A DNA stretch of 64,000 nucleotides from Aminobacter anthyllidis. GTDB lineage: Bacteria; Pseudomonadota; Alphaproteobacteria; Rhizobiales; Rhizobiaceae. The notes under the pieces are model-generated. The model did not search any database. It was given only the letters and a program-made list of their open reading frames with translations, and was not told the DNA's origin. Where the stretch lies: assembly GCF_018555685.1 (NCBI RefSeq), contig NZ_JAFLWW010000009.1, positions 62,001-126,000 of the forward strand. The letters run 5' to 3'. Every line of letters starts with the position of its first letter. The first letter of the stretch is position 1. A program made the translations under genes and the position numbers. Positions 56,263 to 64,000 of this stretch are shown here, piece after piece.

Positions 56263-57498
56263 ATGACCCTTTCGCTCGACCTCACCACCGATGCCACCCG
56301 GGACGCGTTGCGCGCCCGTGCGGCCGCGCCCGTCAAGGAGTCGCTGATCGGCCTCACCCGCGAGGAGCTTGCCGAAGCGTTGATCGCCTCCGGTACCGTT
56401 CCCGAACGCCAGGCCAGGATGCGCGTCCAGCAGCTGTGGCACTGGCTCTATGTCCGCGGCGTCTCCGACTTCGCCGACATGTTCAACATCTCCAAGGACC
56501 TGCGCGCCAAACTGGCGAAGCACTTCACCATCGCAAGGCCGGAGATTGTCGAGGAGCAGATCTCCTCCGACGGCACGCGCAAGTGGCTGTTCCGCTTTCC
56601 GCCGCGCGGCGCTGGTCGCCCGGTCGAGATCGAAACCGTCTACATTCCCGAGGAAGGCCGCGGCACGCTGTGCATCTCGTCCCAGGTCGGCTGCACGCTG
56701 ACCTGCTCGTTCTGCCACACCGGCACGCAGAAGCTGGTGCGCAACCTGACGGCCGAAGAGATCCTGACGCAGCTGATGACGGCGCGCGACCGGCTCGGCG
56801 ATTTCCCCGACCGCAATACGCCTGATGGCGCCATCGTGCCGGCCGAGGGCCGCAAGATCTCCAACATCGTCATGATGGGCATGGGCGAGCCGCTCTACAA
56901 TTTCGAGGCGGTGAAAAAGGCATTGCTGATCGCCTCCGACGGCGACGGCCTGTCGCTGTCCAAGCGCCGCATCACGCTGTCGACCTCCGGTGTCGTCCCG
57001 GAAATCTTCCGCACCGGCGAGGAGATCGGCGTCATGCTGGCGATCTCGCTGCATGCCACCAATGACGATTTGCGCGACCTGCTTGTGCCGATCAACAAGA
57101 AGTACCCGCTCAAGGAGCTGATCGAGGCCTGCCGCTCCTATCCCGGCCTGTCCAACGCCCGCCGCATCACCTTCGAGTATGTGATGCTCAAGGACGTCAA
57201 TGACAGCATCGAGGATGCCAAGGCGCTGGTGAAGCTTTTGCGCGGCGTTCCGGCCAAGATCAACCTGATCCCGTTCAACCCCTGGCCCGGCACCAACTAC
57301 CAGTGCTCGGATTGGGAGACGATCGAGAAATTCGCCGACTACATCAACAATGCCGGCTACGCCTCGCCGATCCGCACACCGCGCGGCCGCGACATCCTCG
57401 CCGCCTGCGGCCAGCTCAAGTCGGAATCCGAGCGTATGAAGAAGACCGAGCGCCTGGCGCTCGAGGCGATGATGATCGCTGGACACGGCGAGGCGTGA
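56263..57498 (+). CDS. rlmN: 23S rRNA/tRNA adenine-C2 methyltransferase RlmN
   Basis: This 411-residue radical-SAM enzyme methylates C2 of A2503 of 23S rRNA and A37 of some tRNAs. The cluster motif is [31 protein letters not shown] at the start and [12 protein letters not shown] near the end (the latter with the methyl-carrying cysteine) are family landmarks, along with [10 protein letters not shown]. The stop overlaps the start of the next gene (GTGA). Confidence 0.96.
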   Translation: MTLSLDLTTDATRDALRARAAAPVKESLIGLTREELAEALIASGTVPERQARMRVQQLWHWLYVRGVSDFADMFNISKDLRAKLAKHFTIARPEIVEEQISSDGTRKWLFRFPPRGAGRPVEIETVYIPEEGRGTLCISSQVGCTLTCSFCHTGTQKLVRNLTAEEILTQLMTARDRLGDFPDRNTPDGAIVPAEGRKISNIVMMGMGEPLYNFEAVKKALLIASDGDGLSLSKRRITLSTSGVVPEIFRTGEEIGVMLAISLHATNDDLRDLLVPINKKYPLKELIEACRSYPGLSNARRITFEYVMLKDVNDSIEDAKALVKLLRGVPAKINLIPFNPWPGTNYQCSDWETIEKFADYINNAGYASPIRTPRGRDILAACGQLKSESERMKKTERLALEAMMIAGHGEA

Positions 57499-57956
57499 GC
57501 CGCGTCCTTCTTTATCTCGGCAAGTTCGCCCACATGGTGCTGGGCTACGCGGCGGCATCCCTTGCCGCCAGCGCCTTTCTCAACATGGTCTTCCTCGGCG
57601 CCGCCGGCCTGATGGCCGCCGACATCCCGCCAGAGGTCGCAACCGGGTCGATGGTCTTCACCATCCCCTTCACCGCGCTTTTCGTGGCCTATTTCGCCTT
57701 CGTGCCGGCGATCGTGGTCATGCTGCTCGCCGAGTTGCTCGGCAAGCGCGACTGGCTGTTCTACGCACTCGCCGGCGGCTTCGTGGCGCTGGTGTTCATC
57801 GGCTTCGCCTATCAGAGTGGCGACCATGGCTTCGCTTATCGCGACCCGCTGCTGCCGGTATCGATCATCGGCAGCGGCCTGATCGGCGGCATTGCCTACT
57901 GGTTCGTCACCGGCCGCTTCGCCGGTGCGCTGCGGCCTACTTCGCCTGCGCCGTAA
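57495..57956 (+). CDS. Small membrane protein, hypothetical
   Basis: This 153-residue protein starts at GTG 57495, overlapping the rlmN stop (GTGA). Four hydrophobic segments are visible: [60 protein letters not shown] and [17 protein letters not shown]. No family was recognised. Translational coupling suggests co-expression with rlmN, without implying a functional link. Its last 20 bases overlap a convergent LysE-type gene. Confidence 0.75.
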   Translation: MSRVLLYLGKFAHMVLGYAAASLAASAFLNMVFLGAAGLMAADIPPEVATGSMVFTIPFTALFVAYFAFVPAIVVMLLAELLGKRDWLFYALAGGFVALVFIGFAYQSGDHGFAYRDPLLPVSIIGSGLIGGIAYWFVTGRFAGALRPTSPAP

Positions 57957-58578
57957 GGATCTTCAGCGCGAAGGCCGAGAACACGCCCGCGAACAGGTAG
58001 TCGACGATGCGCGTCACGCGCGGGCTCTTCCTGAGCAGGCCGGCGAACTTGTCTGCCGCGATGACCATCGGTGCCACAACCGGCAGCGACAGCACGATGA
58101 ACATCGCGCCGAGGAAGAGCAGCTTGCCCGGCGCGTTGGTGTCGTGGGCGGAGACGAATTGCGGCAGGAAGGTCATGAAGAACAGGATGATCTTCGGATT
58201 GAGCAGGTTGATGCCAAGCCCGGTCGCCCAGTTCTGGAACACTGAGCGCGGCGCGCGCTTGGTGGTGTCGGGCGAAAACGCCGAACCCTTGGTGATCGCC
58301 TGGAAGGCGAGCCAGACCAGATAGCCGGCACCGACGATCTTGAGCGCCATGAAGGCCTGCGGCGAGGCAACGATGAGCGCCGACAGCCCGAGCGCCACCA
58401 GCGAGGTGTGGAAGACGATGCCGGTCATCGCGCCGGCCATGCAGGCAAAACCAGCCCTGCGGCCTTCCGACAGCGCCCGGCCGACGAACAGGGTCATGTC
58501 GGGTCCAGGCGTGATCGCGATGATGAAGGTTGCGATCGCGAACTGGATGATGGTCGACCAATCGGGAATGAAGGACAT
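57937..58578 (-). CDS. LysE/RhtB family exporter
   Basis: This 213-residue six-helix exporter has the N-terminal ITPGPDMTLFVGRAL signature and the mid-protein GINLLNPKIILFFMTFLPQF. It is related to, but clearly distinct from, the exporter at 3525-4166. It starts at MSFIPDW (58578); an upstream in-frame Met lacks support. It lies beside a Glu/Leu/Phe/Val dehydrogenase gene, so amino-acid export may be connected with amino-acid metabolism, an inference from proximity only. Confidence 0.88.
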   Translation of the reverse strand: MSFIPDWSTIIQFAIATFIIAITPGPDMTLFVGRALSEGRRAGFACMAGAMTGIVFHTSLVALGLSALIVASPQAFMALKIVGAGYLVWLAFQAITKGSAFSPDTTKRAPRSVFQNWATGLGINLLNPKIILFFMTFLPQFVSAHDTNAPGKLLFLGAMFIVLSLPVVAPMVIAADKFAGLLRKSPRVTRIVDYLFAGVFSAFALKILTAQAK

Positions 58579-58737
58579 TGTCGGGCCGCCGGATCTGCCT
58601 CGAAGGCAAGGTTTGTGGGGGATTTCAGGCAACAGCCCTACCCGCAGCAATTCGGCGCTTCAACCGGAAAATGGCGGGCCAGAGCGCCGTGCGTCCGGTT
58701 GGACGCACAAATGACGCTCTAAATCATTGAATCAGTA

Positions 58738-58762
58738 CCGCCGGACCATCTCGATCCGGCGG
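58738..58762 (-). terminator. Hairpin after the dehydrogenase gene
   Basis: CCGCCGGA (58738-58745) pairs with TCCGGCGG (58755-58762) around nine bases, 14 bases beyond the stop of gdhA-like. Only a weak AT-rich tail follows on the minus strand. Confidence 0.5.
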
Positions 58763-58776
58763 CGTATCGGATTGGA

Positions 58777-60042
58777 TCAGCTTGCGAAGTAGTTCTGCGT
58801 GCCGTGCGCTTCGATCGCCTCGGCAAGTCGTGCCAGCGCATGGACATAGGCGGCGGTGCGCACCGACACATCCTTGGCCTTGGCGACGTCCCAGATGGCA
58901 CGTCCCTCGCGCTCCATGATGGTGCGCAGGCGCTCGTGGATCTCCTCGATCGGCCAGTAATAGCCCTGGCGGTTCTGCACCCATTCGAAATACGAGACGG
59001 TGACGCCACCGGCATTGGCCAGGATATCGGGCAGGACGACGACGCCCTTCTTCTCCAGGATCGCGTCGGCTTCCGCGGTGACCGGGCCGTTGGCCAGTTC
59101 GAGCACGATCCGCGCCTTGACCAGATCGGCATTGTCGATGCGGATCATGTTCTCCAGCGCCGATGGCACCAGGATGTCGCAATCGACACCGACGAGAGCC
59201 GCGCCATCGAGCAGCTCATGGCCACCCTGGCCGGCGGTGGTGACGACCGAACGGCCAGCGTCCTTGGCAACGAAAAGGCGATCGAGGTCGAGACCGCCCG
59301 CAGCCCGCACCGCGCCCTCCGAATCCGACACGGCAACGATCTTGTGGCCATCCGAGGCAAGCAGGCGGGCGATGTGCTGGCCGGCATTGCCAAAGCCCTG
59401 CACGGCGATGCGCAGGCTGCCCTTGAGGCCGAGTTCCTCGGCGAGATGGCGAACCAGATAGAAACCGCCGCGCGCGGTGGCGTCGCCACGACCGAGCGAA
59501 CCGCCCAGCGCCAGCGGCTTGCCGGTGATCACGCCCGGCGAGGCCTGGCCGACGATCTGAGCGTATTCATCGGCCATCCAGCCCATGATCATCGAATTGG
59601 TGTAGACGTCGGGAGCCGGTATATCGCGATCCGGGCCGATGATGCGGGCGAAAGCTTGGATGTAGGCGCGGGACAGCCGCTCCAGTTCCGCCTTCGACAG
59701 CTTGCGCGGGTCGACCTGCACGGCACCCTTGCCACCGCCATAGGGCAGGTTCATCACGGCGCATTTGAAGGTCATCCAGAACGCCAGCATCTCGACCTCG
59801 TCGGCCGTCGATTCCGGATGGAAGCGGATGCCGCCCTTTGTCGGTCCGCGCGTGTCGTCATAGCGGCAGCGCCAGGCCAGGAAGGATTTGCGCGAGCCGT
59901 CGTCCATGCGGATCATCAGGCGGGCCTTGGTGGTCTCGCGGGCAAATTTCAGTTTCTCGATTACGTCGGCATCGACATTGAGATGTTTCGCCGCCTCGTC
60001 GAGGCGCACGAGTGCATGATCGAGAAGACTGACTTCTGACAT
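58777..60042 (-). CDS. gdhA: Glu/Leu/Phe/Val dehydrogenase family protein (glutamate dehydrogenase-like)
   Basis: This 421-residue amino-acid dehydrogenase deaminates an amino acid with NAD(P)+. GPTKGGIRFHPE and MNLPYGGGKGAV contain the substrate lysines, and VQGFGNAGQHIARLLASDG is the cofactor-binding motif. The size fits the hexameric 420-residue NAD-type glutamate dehydrogenases. The ATG at 60042 follows AGGAAA; an upstream in-frame Met is unsupported. Its neighbours, a LysE exporter and divergently a peptide uptake/dipeptidase set, suggest a role in amino-acid catabolism. Substrate specificity (glutamate versus other) is not certain. Confidence 0.88.
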   Translation of the reverse strand: MSEVSLLDHALVRLDEAAKHLNVDADVIEKLKFARETTKARLMIRMDDGSRKSFLAWRCRYDDTRGPTKGGIRFHPESTADEVEMLAFWMTFKCAVMNLPYGGGKGAVQVDPRKLSKAELERLSRAYIQAFARIIGPDRDIPAPDVYTNSMIMGWMADEYAQIVGQASPGVITGKPLALGGSLGRGDATARGGFYLVRHLAEELGLKGSLRIAVQGFGNAGQHIARLLASDGHKIVAVSDSEGAVRAAGGLDLDRLFVAKDAGRSVVTTAGQGGHELLDGAALVGVDCDILVPSALENMIRIDNADLVKARIVLELANGPVTAEADAILEKKGVVVLPDILANAGGVTVSYFEWVQNRQGYYWPIEEIHERLRTIMEREGRAIWDVAKAKDVSVRTAAYVHALARLAEAIEAHGTQNYFAS

Positions 60043-60374
60043 ATGTAAATTTCCTGTTGGTACTAAGCCTGCGGCTACGCCGCCGGCTTCACTCGCCTGC
60101 ATAAATATTCACCACAGTTCAAGACCGAAGAAGGTCGCAGCTCTTCCGCAAGGTCAGGTGCAGAACTGCCTTTGGCCAGATAGCACAGCCGATTGCTTAT
60201 ATTTCCGCGGCCAAATGGGACCGCTGAAGACGAGTGGTCCAGGCCAAGATTCCTTTTGGTCCTGCCTGCCTGCGCGAAGCGGATTTGCGGCATCGGCGCA
60301 AAGCGCACGCCAGCGGGCAGGTTGACTTGCCCTGTCGCGCATCATCCAACTGCCGCCGCAGACAGGAGTGGGTA
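60043..60374. promoter_or_regulatory. Divergent spacer between gdhA-like and dipeptidase genes
   Basis: These 332 bases contain no convincing gene. TGCATAAATATTCA (near 60100) is the most AT-rich spot and could hold the gdhA-like promoter. TTGACT (60321-60326) might be the -35 of the rightward gene, but its -10 is not clear. A TTTGGCC/GGCCAAA inverted repeat (60171-60177, 60209-60215) lies in the middle. Confidence 0.35.
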
Positions 60375-61433
60375 ATGCAGGCAGTTTTCGACGGCCACAA
60401 CGACGTGCTTTATCGGTTGTGGAACAACGCCGCCAAGGGTGCCGACCCGGTGGCCGAATTCATCGAAGGCACCAAGCAGGGCCATATCGACATGCTGCGC
60501 GCCCAAAAGGGCGGCCTCGTCGGCGGCCTGTGTGCGATCTACATCACCTCCACCAACATGCCCGACGAAGTGCGCGACGAAAACGGCCACTACGCCATTC
60601 CGCTGTGCAAGCCGCTCGAACGCGCGCCTTCGCTCGACATCGCCCTCGACATGGCATCGATTGCCTTCAGGATCGAGCGTGCCGGCGGCTGGAAGATCTG
60701 CCGCAACGGCGCCGACATCGACGCAGCACAAGCCGCTGGCAAGTTCGCGGCAGTGCTGCACATGGAAGGCTGCGAGGCGATCGACGTCGATCTTGCCGCG
60801 CTTGATGTGTTCTACGCCGCCGGCCTGCGCTCGCTCGGCCCGGTGTGGAGCCGCAACACGGTGTTCGGCCATGGCGTGCCCTTTGCCTTCCCGTCGAGCC
60901 CCGATACCGGTCCCGGCCTGACCGAGGCCGGCAGGCGGCTGGTCAAGGAATGCAATCGCATCGGCATCGCCATCGATCTCGCCCACATCACCGAACAGGG
61001 ATTCTGGGACGTCGCCAAGCTCAGCGACCAGCCGCTGATCGTCAGCCACTCCAACGTCCATGCGATCACGCCGATCAGCCGCAACCTGACCGACAAGCAG
61101 CTTGCCGCCGTGCGCGAGAGCAACGGCCTGGTCGGGCTCAACTTCGCCGTCACCATGCTGCGCGAGGACGGAGCCAAGAACACCGACACACCGCTCTCCG
61201 ACATGATCCGCCACATCGACTATCTCGTCGAGCATGTCGGCATCGACGGCGTGGCGCTCGGTTCGGACTTCGACGGCGCCACCATGCCGGCCGAGATCGG
61301 CGACGCAACCGGGCTTCAGAACCTCGTTGCGGCTCTGCGGAATGCTGGATACGGTGACGCCGATCTGGCGAAAATCTGCCGTGACAACTGGCTGAGGGTG
61401 TTGCGCTCGGCCTGGCACGAAACGGCGGCCTAA
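60375..61433 (+). CDS. Membrane dipeptidase family (M19) peptidase
   Basis: This 352-residue zinc peptidase has the N-terminal metal pair in FDGHNDVLYRLW, the bridging Glu in LHMEGCEAID, and later histidines in IDLAHITEQGFWDV and VSHSNVHAI, with GSDFDG near the end. It cleaves dipeptides (including D-amino-acid ones). No lipid anchor or signal is seen, so it is cytoplasmic despite the family name. AGGAGTGGG precedes the ATG. The next genes encode a peptide ABC transporter, which probably delivers its substrates. Confidence 0.93.
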   Translation: MQAVFDGHNDVLYRLWNNAAKGADPVAEFIEGTKQGHIDMLRAQKGGLVGGLCAIYITSTNMPDEVRDENGHYAIPLCKPLERAPSLDIALDMASIAFRIERAGGWKICRNGADIDAAQAAGKFAAVLHMEGCEAIDVDLAALDVFYAAGLRSLGPVWSRNTVFGHGVPFAFPSSPDTGPGLTEAGRRLVKECNRIGIAIDLAHITEQGFWDVAKLSDQPLIVSHSNVHAITPISRNLTDKQLAAVRESNGLVGLNFAVTMLREDGAKNTDTPLSDMIRHIDYLVEHVGIDGVALGSDFDGATMPAEIGDATGLQNLVAALRNAGYGDADLAKICRDNWLRVLRSAWHETAA

Positions 61434-61466
61434 AAATAAATAATCGTCAACTTGGGGAACTGAAAA

Positions 61467-63107
61467 ATGATGATCGGTAAAATGAACGGGCATTTCCGTC
61501 TTATGCTTGCAGGCGCTGCGCTGTCGGCAATGGTGTTCGCGGCACCCGCGCTTGCAGTGACTCCTGCCGACACGCTGGTCCAGGCCTGGGCCATCGACGA
61601 CACCATCACGCTTGACCCGGCAGAGTCGTTCGAGCTCAGCCCGGCCGAATTCCTCGGCAACGCCTATGACATGCTGGTGCGCCTCGACATCAACGACACC
61701 ACCAAGGTACGCCCAGGTGTCGCCGAGAGCTGGACGGTTTCCGACGACGGCCTGGTCTACACCTTCAAGCTCAAGTCCGGCCTGAAGTTCGCGTCCGGCA
61801 ATGCGATCACCGCCAAGGACGTCGCCTGGTCGTTCGAGCGCGTCGTCAAGCTCGACAAGAGCCCGGCCTTCATCCTCACCCAGTTCGGCCTGACCAAGGA
61901 CAACGTCACCGAAAAGGCAAAGGCCGTCGACGACAGCACCTTCGTCTTCACCGTCGACAAGTCTTACGCGCCGTCCTTCGTGCTGAACTGCCTGACGGCA
62001 ACTGTCGGCGCCGTGATGGACAGCAAGCTGGTGCTCGAGCACGTCGCACCGGTGACACCGACCGACGACTACAAGTTCGACAACGATTTCGGCAATGGCT
62101 GGCTCAAGACAGGTTATGCCGGCTCGGGTCCGTTCAAGATCCGCGACTGGCGCGCCAACGAAATCCTCGTGTTGGAACGCAACGACAACTACTACGGCGA
62201 CAAGCCGGCCCTCGCCCGTGTCATCTATCGCCACGTCAAGGAAAGCGCGACCCAGCGCCTGATGCTCGAAGCCGGCGACATCGACGTCGCCCGCAACCTC
62301 GAGCCAGGCGACCTCGAAGCGGTCTCGAAGAACGCCGATCTGACCACCACCAGCGCGCCCAAGGGCACCGTCTACTACATCAGCCTCAACCAGAAGAACC
62401 CCAACCTGGCCAAGCCCGAAGTGCGCCAGGCGCTGAAGTACCTGGTCGACTACGACGCCATCGGCTCGACGCTGATCAAGGGCATCGGTGAAATCCGCCA
62501 GACCTACCAGGCCAAGGGCGTGCTCGGCGCGCTCGACTCCAACCCGTTCACCTTCGACGTCGCCAAGGCCAAGGAACTGCTGGAGAAGGCAGGGCTGAAG
62601 GATGGCTTCACCGTCACCATGGACGTGCGCAACACCCAGCCGGTGACGGGCATCGCCGAATCCTTCCAGCAGACCGTCGGCCAGGCCGGTGTCAAGCTCG
62701 AGATCATCCCCGGCGACGGCAAGCAGACGCTGACCAAGTACCGCGCCCGCAACCACGACATGTATATCGGCCAGTGGGGAATGGATTACTGGGATCCGAA
62801 CTCCAACGCCGAGACCTTCACCTCCAACCCCAACAATGCCGACGACGGCACCGTGAAGACGCTGGCCTGGCGCAATGCCTGGGACGTGCCGGAGCTGACC
62901 GAAAAGACCAAGGCCGCCCTTCTGGAGCGCGACAACGACAAGCGCGCCACCATGTACAAGGAGCTGCAGCAGGCAGCGCTCGACACCAGCCCGTTCCTGC
63001 TGATCTTCCAGCAGACCGAGGTTGCCGGCCTGCGCGGCAACGTCAAGAACTACAAGCTCGGGCCGAACTTCGACTCCAACTTCGTCGCCCCCGTGACCAA
63101 GGAATGA
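61467..63107 (+). CDS. Peptide ABC transporter substrate-binding protein
   Basis: This 546-residue periplasmic protein has a signal peptide (cleavage after AAPALA). The mature part is SBP_bac_5-like: ESWTVSDDGLVYTFKLKSGL, KDVAWSFERV, and AVDDSTFVFTVDKSYAPSF are typical of the DppA/OppA group, which binds di- and oligopeptides. The TM-less mature protein is soluble. It lies 33 bases after the M19 gene and 28 bases before the permease, a single transport operon. Opines or other ligands are also possible for this family. Confidence 0.92.
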   Translation: MMIGKMNGHFRLMLAGAALSAMVFAAPALAVTPADTLVQAWAIDDTITLDPAESFELSPAEFLGNAYDMLVRLDINDTTKVRPGVAESWTVSDDGLVYTFKLKSGLKFASGNAITAKDVAWSFERVVKLDKSPAFILTQFGLTKDNVTEKAKAVDDSTFVFTVDKSYAPSFVLNCLTATVGAVMDSKLVLEHVAPVTPTDDYKFDNDFGNGWLKTGYAGSGPFKIRDWRANEILVLERNDNYYGDKPALARVIYRHVKESATQRLMLEAGDIDVARNLEPGDLEAVSKNADLTTTSAPKGTVYYISLNQKNPNLAKPEVRQALKYLVDYDAIGSTLIKGIGEIRQTYQAKGVLGALDSNPFTFDVAKAKELLEKAGLKDGFTVTMDVRNTQPVTGIAESFQQTVGQAGVKLEIIPGDGKQTLTKYRARNHDMYIGQWGMDYWDPNSNAETFTSNPNNADDGTVKTLAWRNAWDVPELTEKTKAALLERDNDKRATMYKELQQAALDTSPFLLIFQQTEVAGLRGNVKNYKLGPNFDSNFVAPVTKE

Positions 63108-63135
63108 TCTCACAAAGATCACTCCGTTGAGCAGC

Positions 63136-64000
63136 ATGGAAAACCAAACCCAAGCGAGGCGCGCCAACAAGCGCGCCTCCGACATTCTCAAGGCGGTCGC
63201 CAGTTTTGTGGTGATCGTGGCAACGACCTATCTCGGCCTATTGGCGGTGACCTTCTTCATCGGCCGTGTCGTGCCGATCGATCCGGTTCTGGCCATCGTC
63301 GGCGACCGGGCGCCCGCTCATGTCGTCGAGCGCACACGCATCGAGATGGGCTTCAACCTGCCCTACTACCAGCAGTTCTATCTCTATGTGAAAGGCGTGC
63401 TGCAGGGCGATTTCGGCACCTCGGTGCTGACCACCAACCCTGTCATGGCTGACATCCGCCGGGTCTTCCCGGCGACCATGGAACTCGCCACCGTCGGCAC
63501 CGTCATCGGTGCGGCGCTCGGCATCCCGCTCGGCGTGCTCGCCGCGGTCAAGCGCGGCAGCCTCGCCGACCAGGTCGTGCGCATCATCGGGCTGATCGGC
63601 TATTCGGTGCCGATCTTCTGGCTCGGCCTGTTGGCGCTATTGGTGTTCTATGCCCGGCTCGGCTGGACCGCCGGCCCCGGCCGCATCGACGTGGTGTTCG
63701 AATACACCTTCACCCCGATCACCGGCTTCTATTTGCTCGACGCGGTGCTCAACCGCGACTGGGCGGCGTTCAAGGACATCTTTGCCCACATCATCCTGCC
63801 GGCCTCGCTGCTCGGCTACTTCTCGCTCGCCTATATCAGCCGCATGACTCGCTCCTTCATGCTCAACGAGCTGAGCCAGGAATACATTGTCGCCGCGCGC
63901 GCCAAGGGCCTGTCGGAAACCCGCATCATCTGGGGCCACGCGCTGCGCAACGCCGCCGTGCCGCTGGTGACGGTCATCGCGCTGTCCTACGCCGGCTTGC
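63136..64000 (+). CDS. Peptide ABC transporter permease, DppB-like (truncated by the window)
   Basis: The open frame begins at ATG 63136 (MENQTQARRANKRASDILKA) and runs off the right edge. The first helix (SFVVIVATTYLGLLAVTFFI) and the segment YYQQFYLYVKGVLQGDFGTS are typical of DppB/OppB. The EAA loop is present as EYIVAARAKGLSETRIIWGHA, just short of the window edge. A second permease and two ATPases probably follow outside. About 288 residues are visible. Confidence 0.9.
   Translation, partial: MENQTQARRANKRASDILKAVASFVVIVATTYLGLLAVTFFIGRVVPIDPVLAIVGDRAPAHVVERTRIEMGFNLPYYQQFYLYVKGVLQGDFGTSVLTTNPVMADIRRVFPATMELATVGTVIGAALGIPLGVLAAVKRGSLADQVVRIIGLIGYSVPIFWLGLLALLVFYARLGWTAGPGRIDVVFEYTFTPITGFYLLDAVLNRDWAAFKDIFAHIILPASLLGYFSLAYISRMTRSFMLNELSQEYIVAARAKGLSETRIIWGHALRNAAVPLVTVIALSYAGL

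Noticed and set aside
60342-63191. 949-codon open frame on the minus strand across the M19 and substrate-binding genes
   Set aside because: It is the mirror of two well-recognised plus-strand genes. High GC at third positions keeps the antisense frame open. The translation shows no domain.

Overview
The window is a GC-rich chromosomal segment with strongly biased third codon positions and the gene order of the alphaproteobacterial order Rhizobiales. The best fit is the Phyllobacteriaceae (Mesorhizobium/Aminobacter type), judged from protein flavour, gene neighbourhoods (mdh-sucC-sucD-sucA-sucB-lpd; acnA-ccm; yciB-ftsY-mtaB-dapF) and rhizobial intergenic palindromes. No rRNA, tRNA, CRISPR array, phage or complete insertion sequence was seen. 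This is mostly core chromosome.

Region by region. 1-14 kb: a partial DUF2867 gene, a Pro/Ala-rich membrane protein, then a long minus-strand TCA block read from mdh (13.2 kb) down to lpdA (0.84 kb): mdh, sucC, an orphan secreted protein, sucD, sucA, sucB, a tightly overlapping set (MAPEG, VOC, LysE, secreted protein, SDR), and lpdA. 13.4-17.1 kb: GNAT, a beta-barrel protein, 1.4 kb of repeats and hairpins, an orphan lipoprotein. 17.2-23.5 kb: acnA divergent from ccmA-ccmB-ccmD-ccmG, with ccmC absent and a palindromic repeat pair in the cluster, then a BASS-type transporter. 23.6-32 kb: DUF1127 small protein, PPOX flavoprotein, yciB, ftsY (with two palindromic repeats in frame), mtaB, dapF, an Omp19-like lipoprotein, zapE, a ceramidase-like protein. 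32-46 kb: DUF1223, DUF2794, an overlapping acetyltransferase/deacetylase pair, an HdeD-like protein, an MHYT-GGDEF-EAL protein, an SDR/NTF2-like/NAD(P)-binding group, a copper cluster (CopC-CopD fusion, PCuAC, DUF2946), a thioesterase and an ALDH7. 46-58 kb: a small RNA with three anti-Shine-Dalgarno motifs, pcm, a PAT-like GNAT, ybhL with a leader RNA, the ybbP-ybbA/tesA module, thpR, a low-molecular-weight phosphatase, phhB, DUF1232, IalB-like, DUF1294, rlmN. 58-64 kb: LysE, a Glu/Leu/Phe/Val-type dehydrogenase, then an M19 dipeptidase with a peptide ABC transporter running off the edge.

How it works together. The first 20 kb holds aconitase, the 2-oxoglutarate dehydrogenase complex, succinyl-CoA synthetase and malate dehydrogenase. 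The acnA/ccm divergence joins an Fe-S enzyme with haem export for cytochrome c, and an Irr-like (ICE) motif lies between them. The right end suggests peptide import, dipeptide cleavage and amino-acid deamination side by side.

The most notable observations are the two repeat-derived peptides inside FtsY, the three-loop anti-SD sRNA, the ccm cluster without ccmC, the palindrome-packed unassigned region at 15.6-15.9 kb, and an orphan secreted gene inside sucCD. All assignments were made by eye; none was checked by database search.
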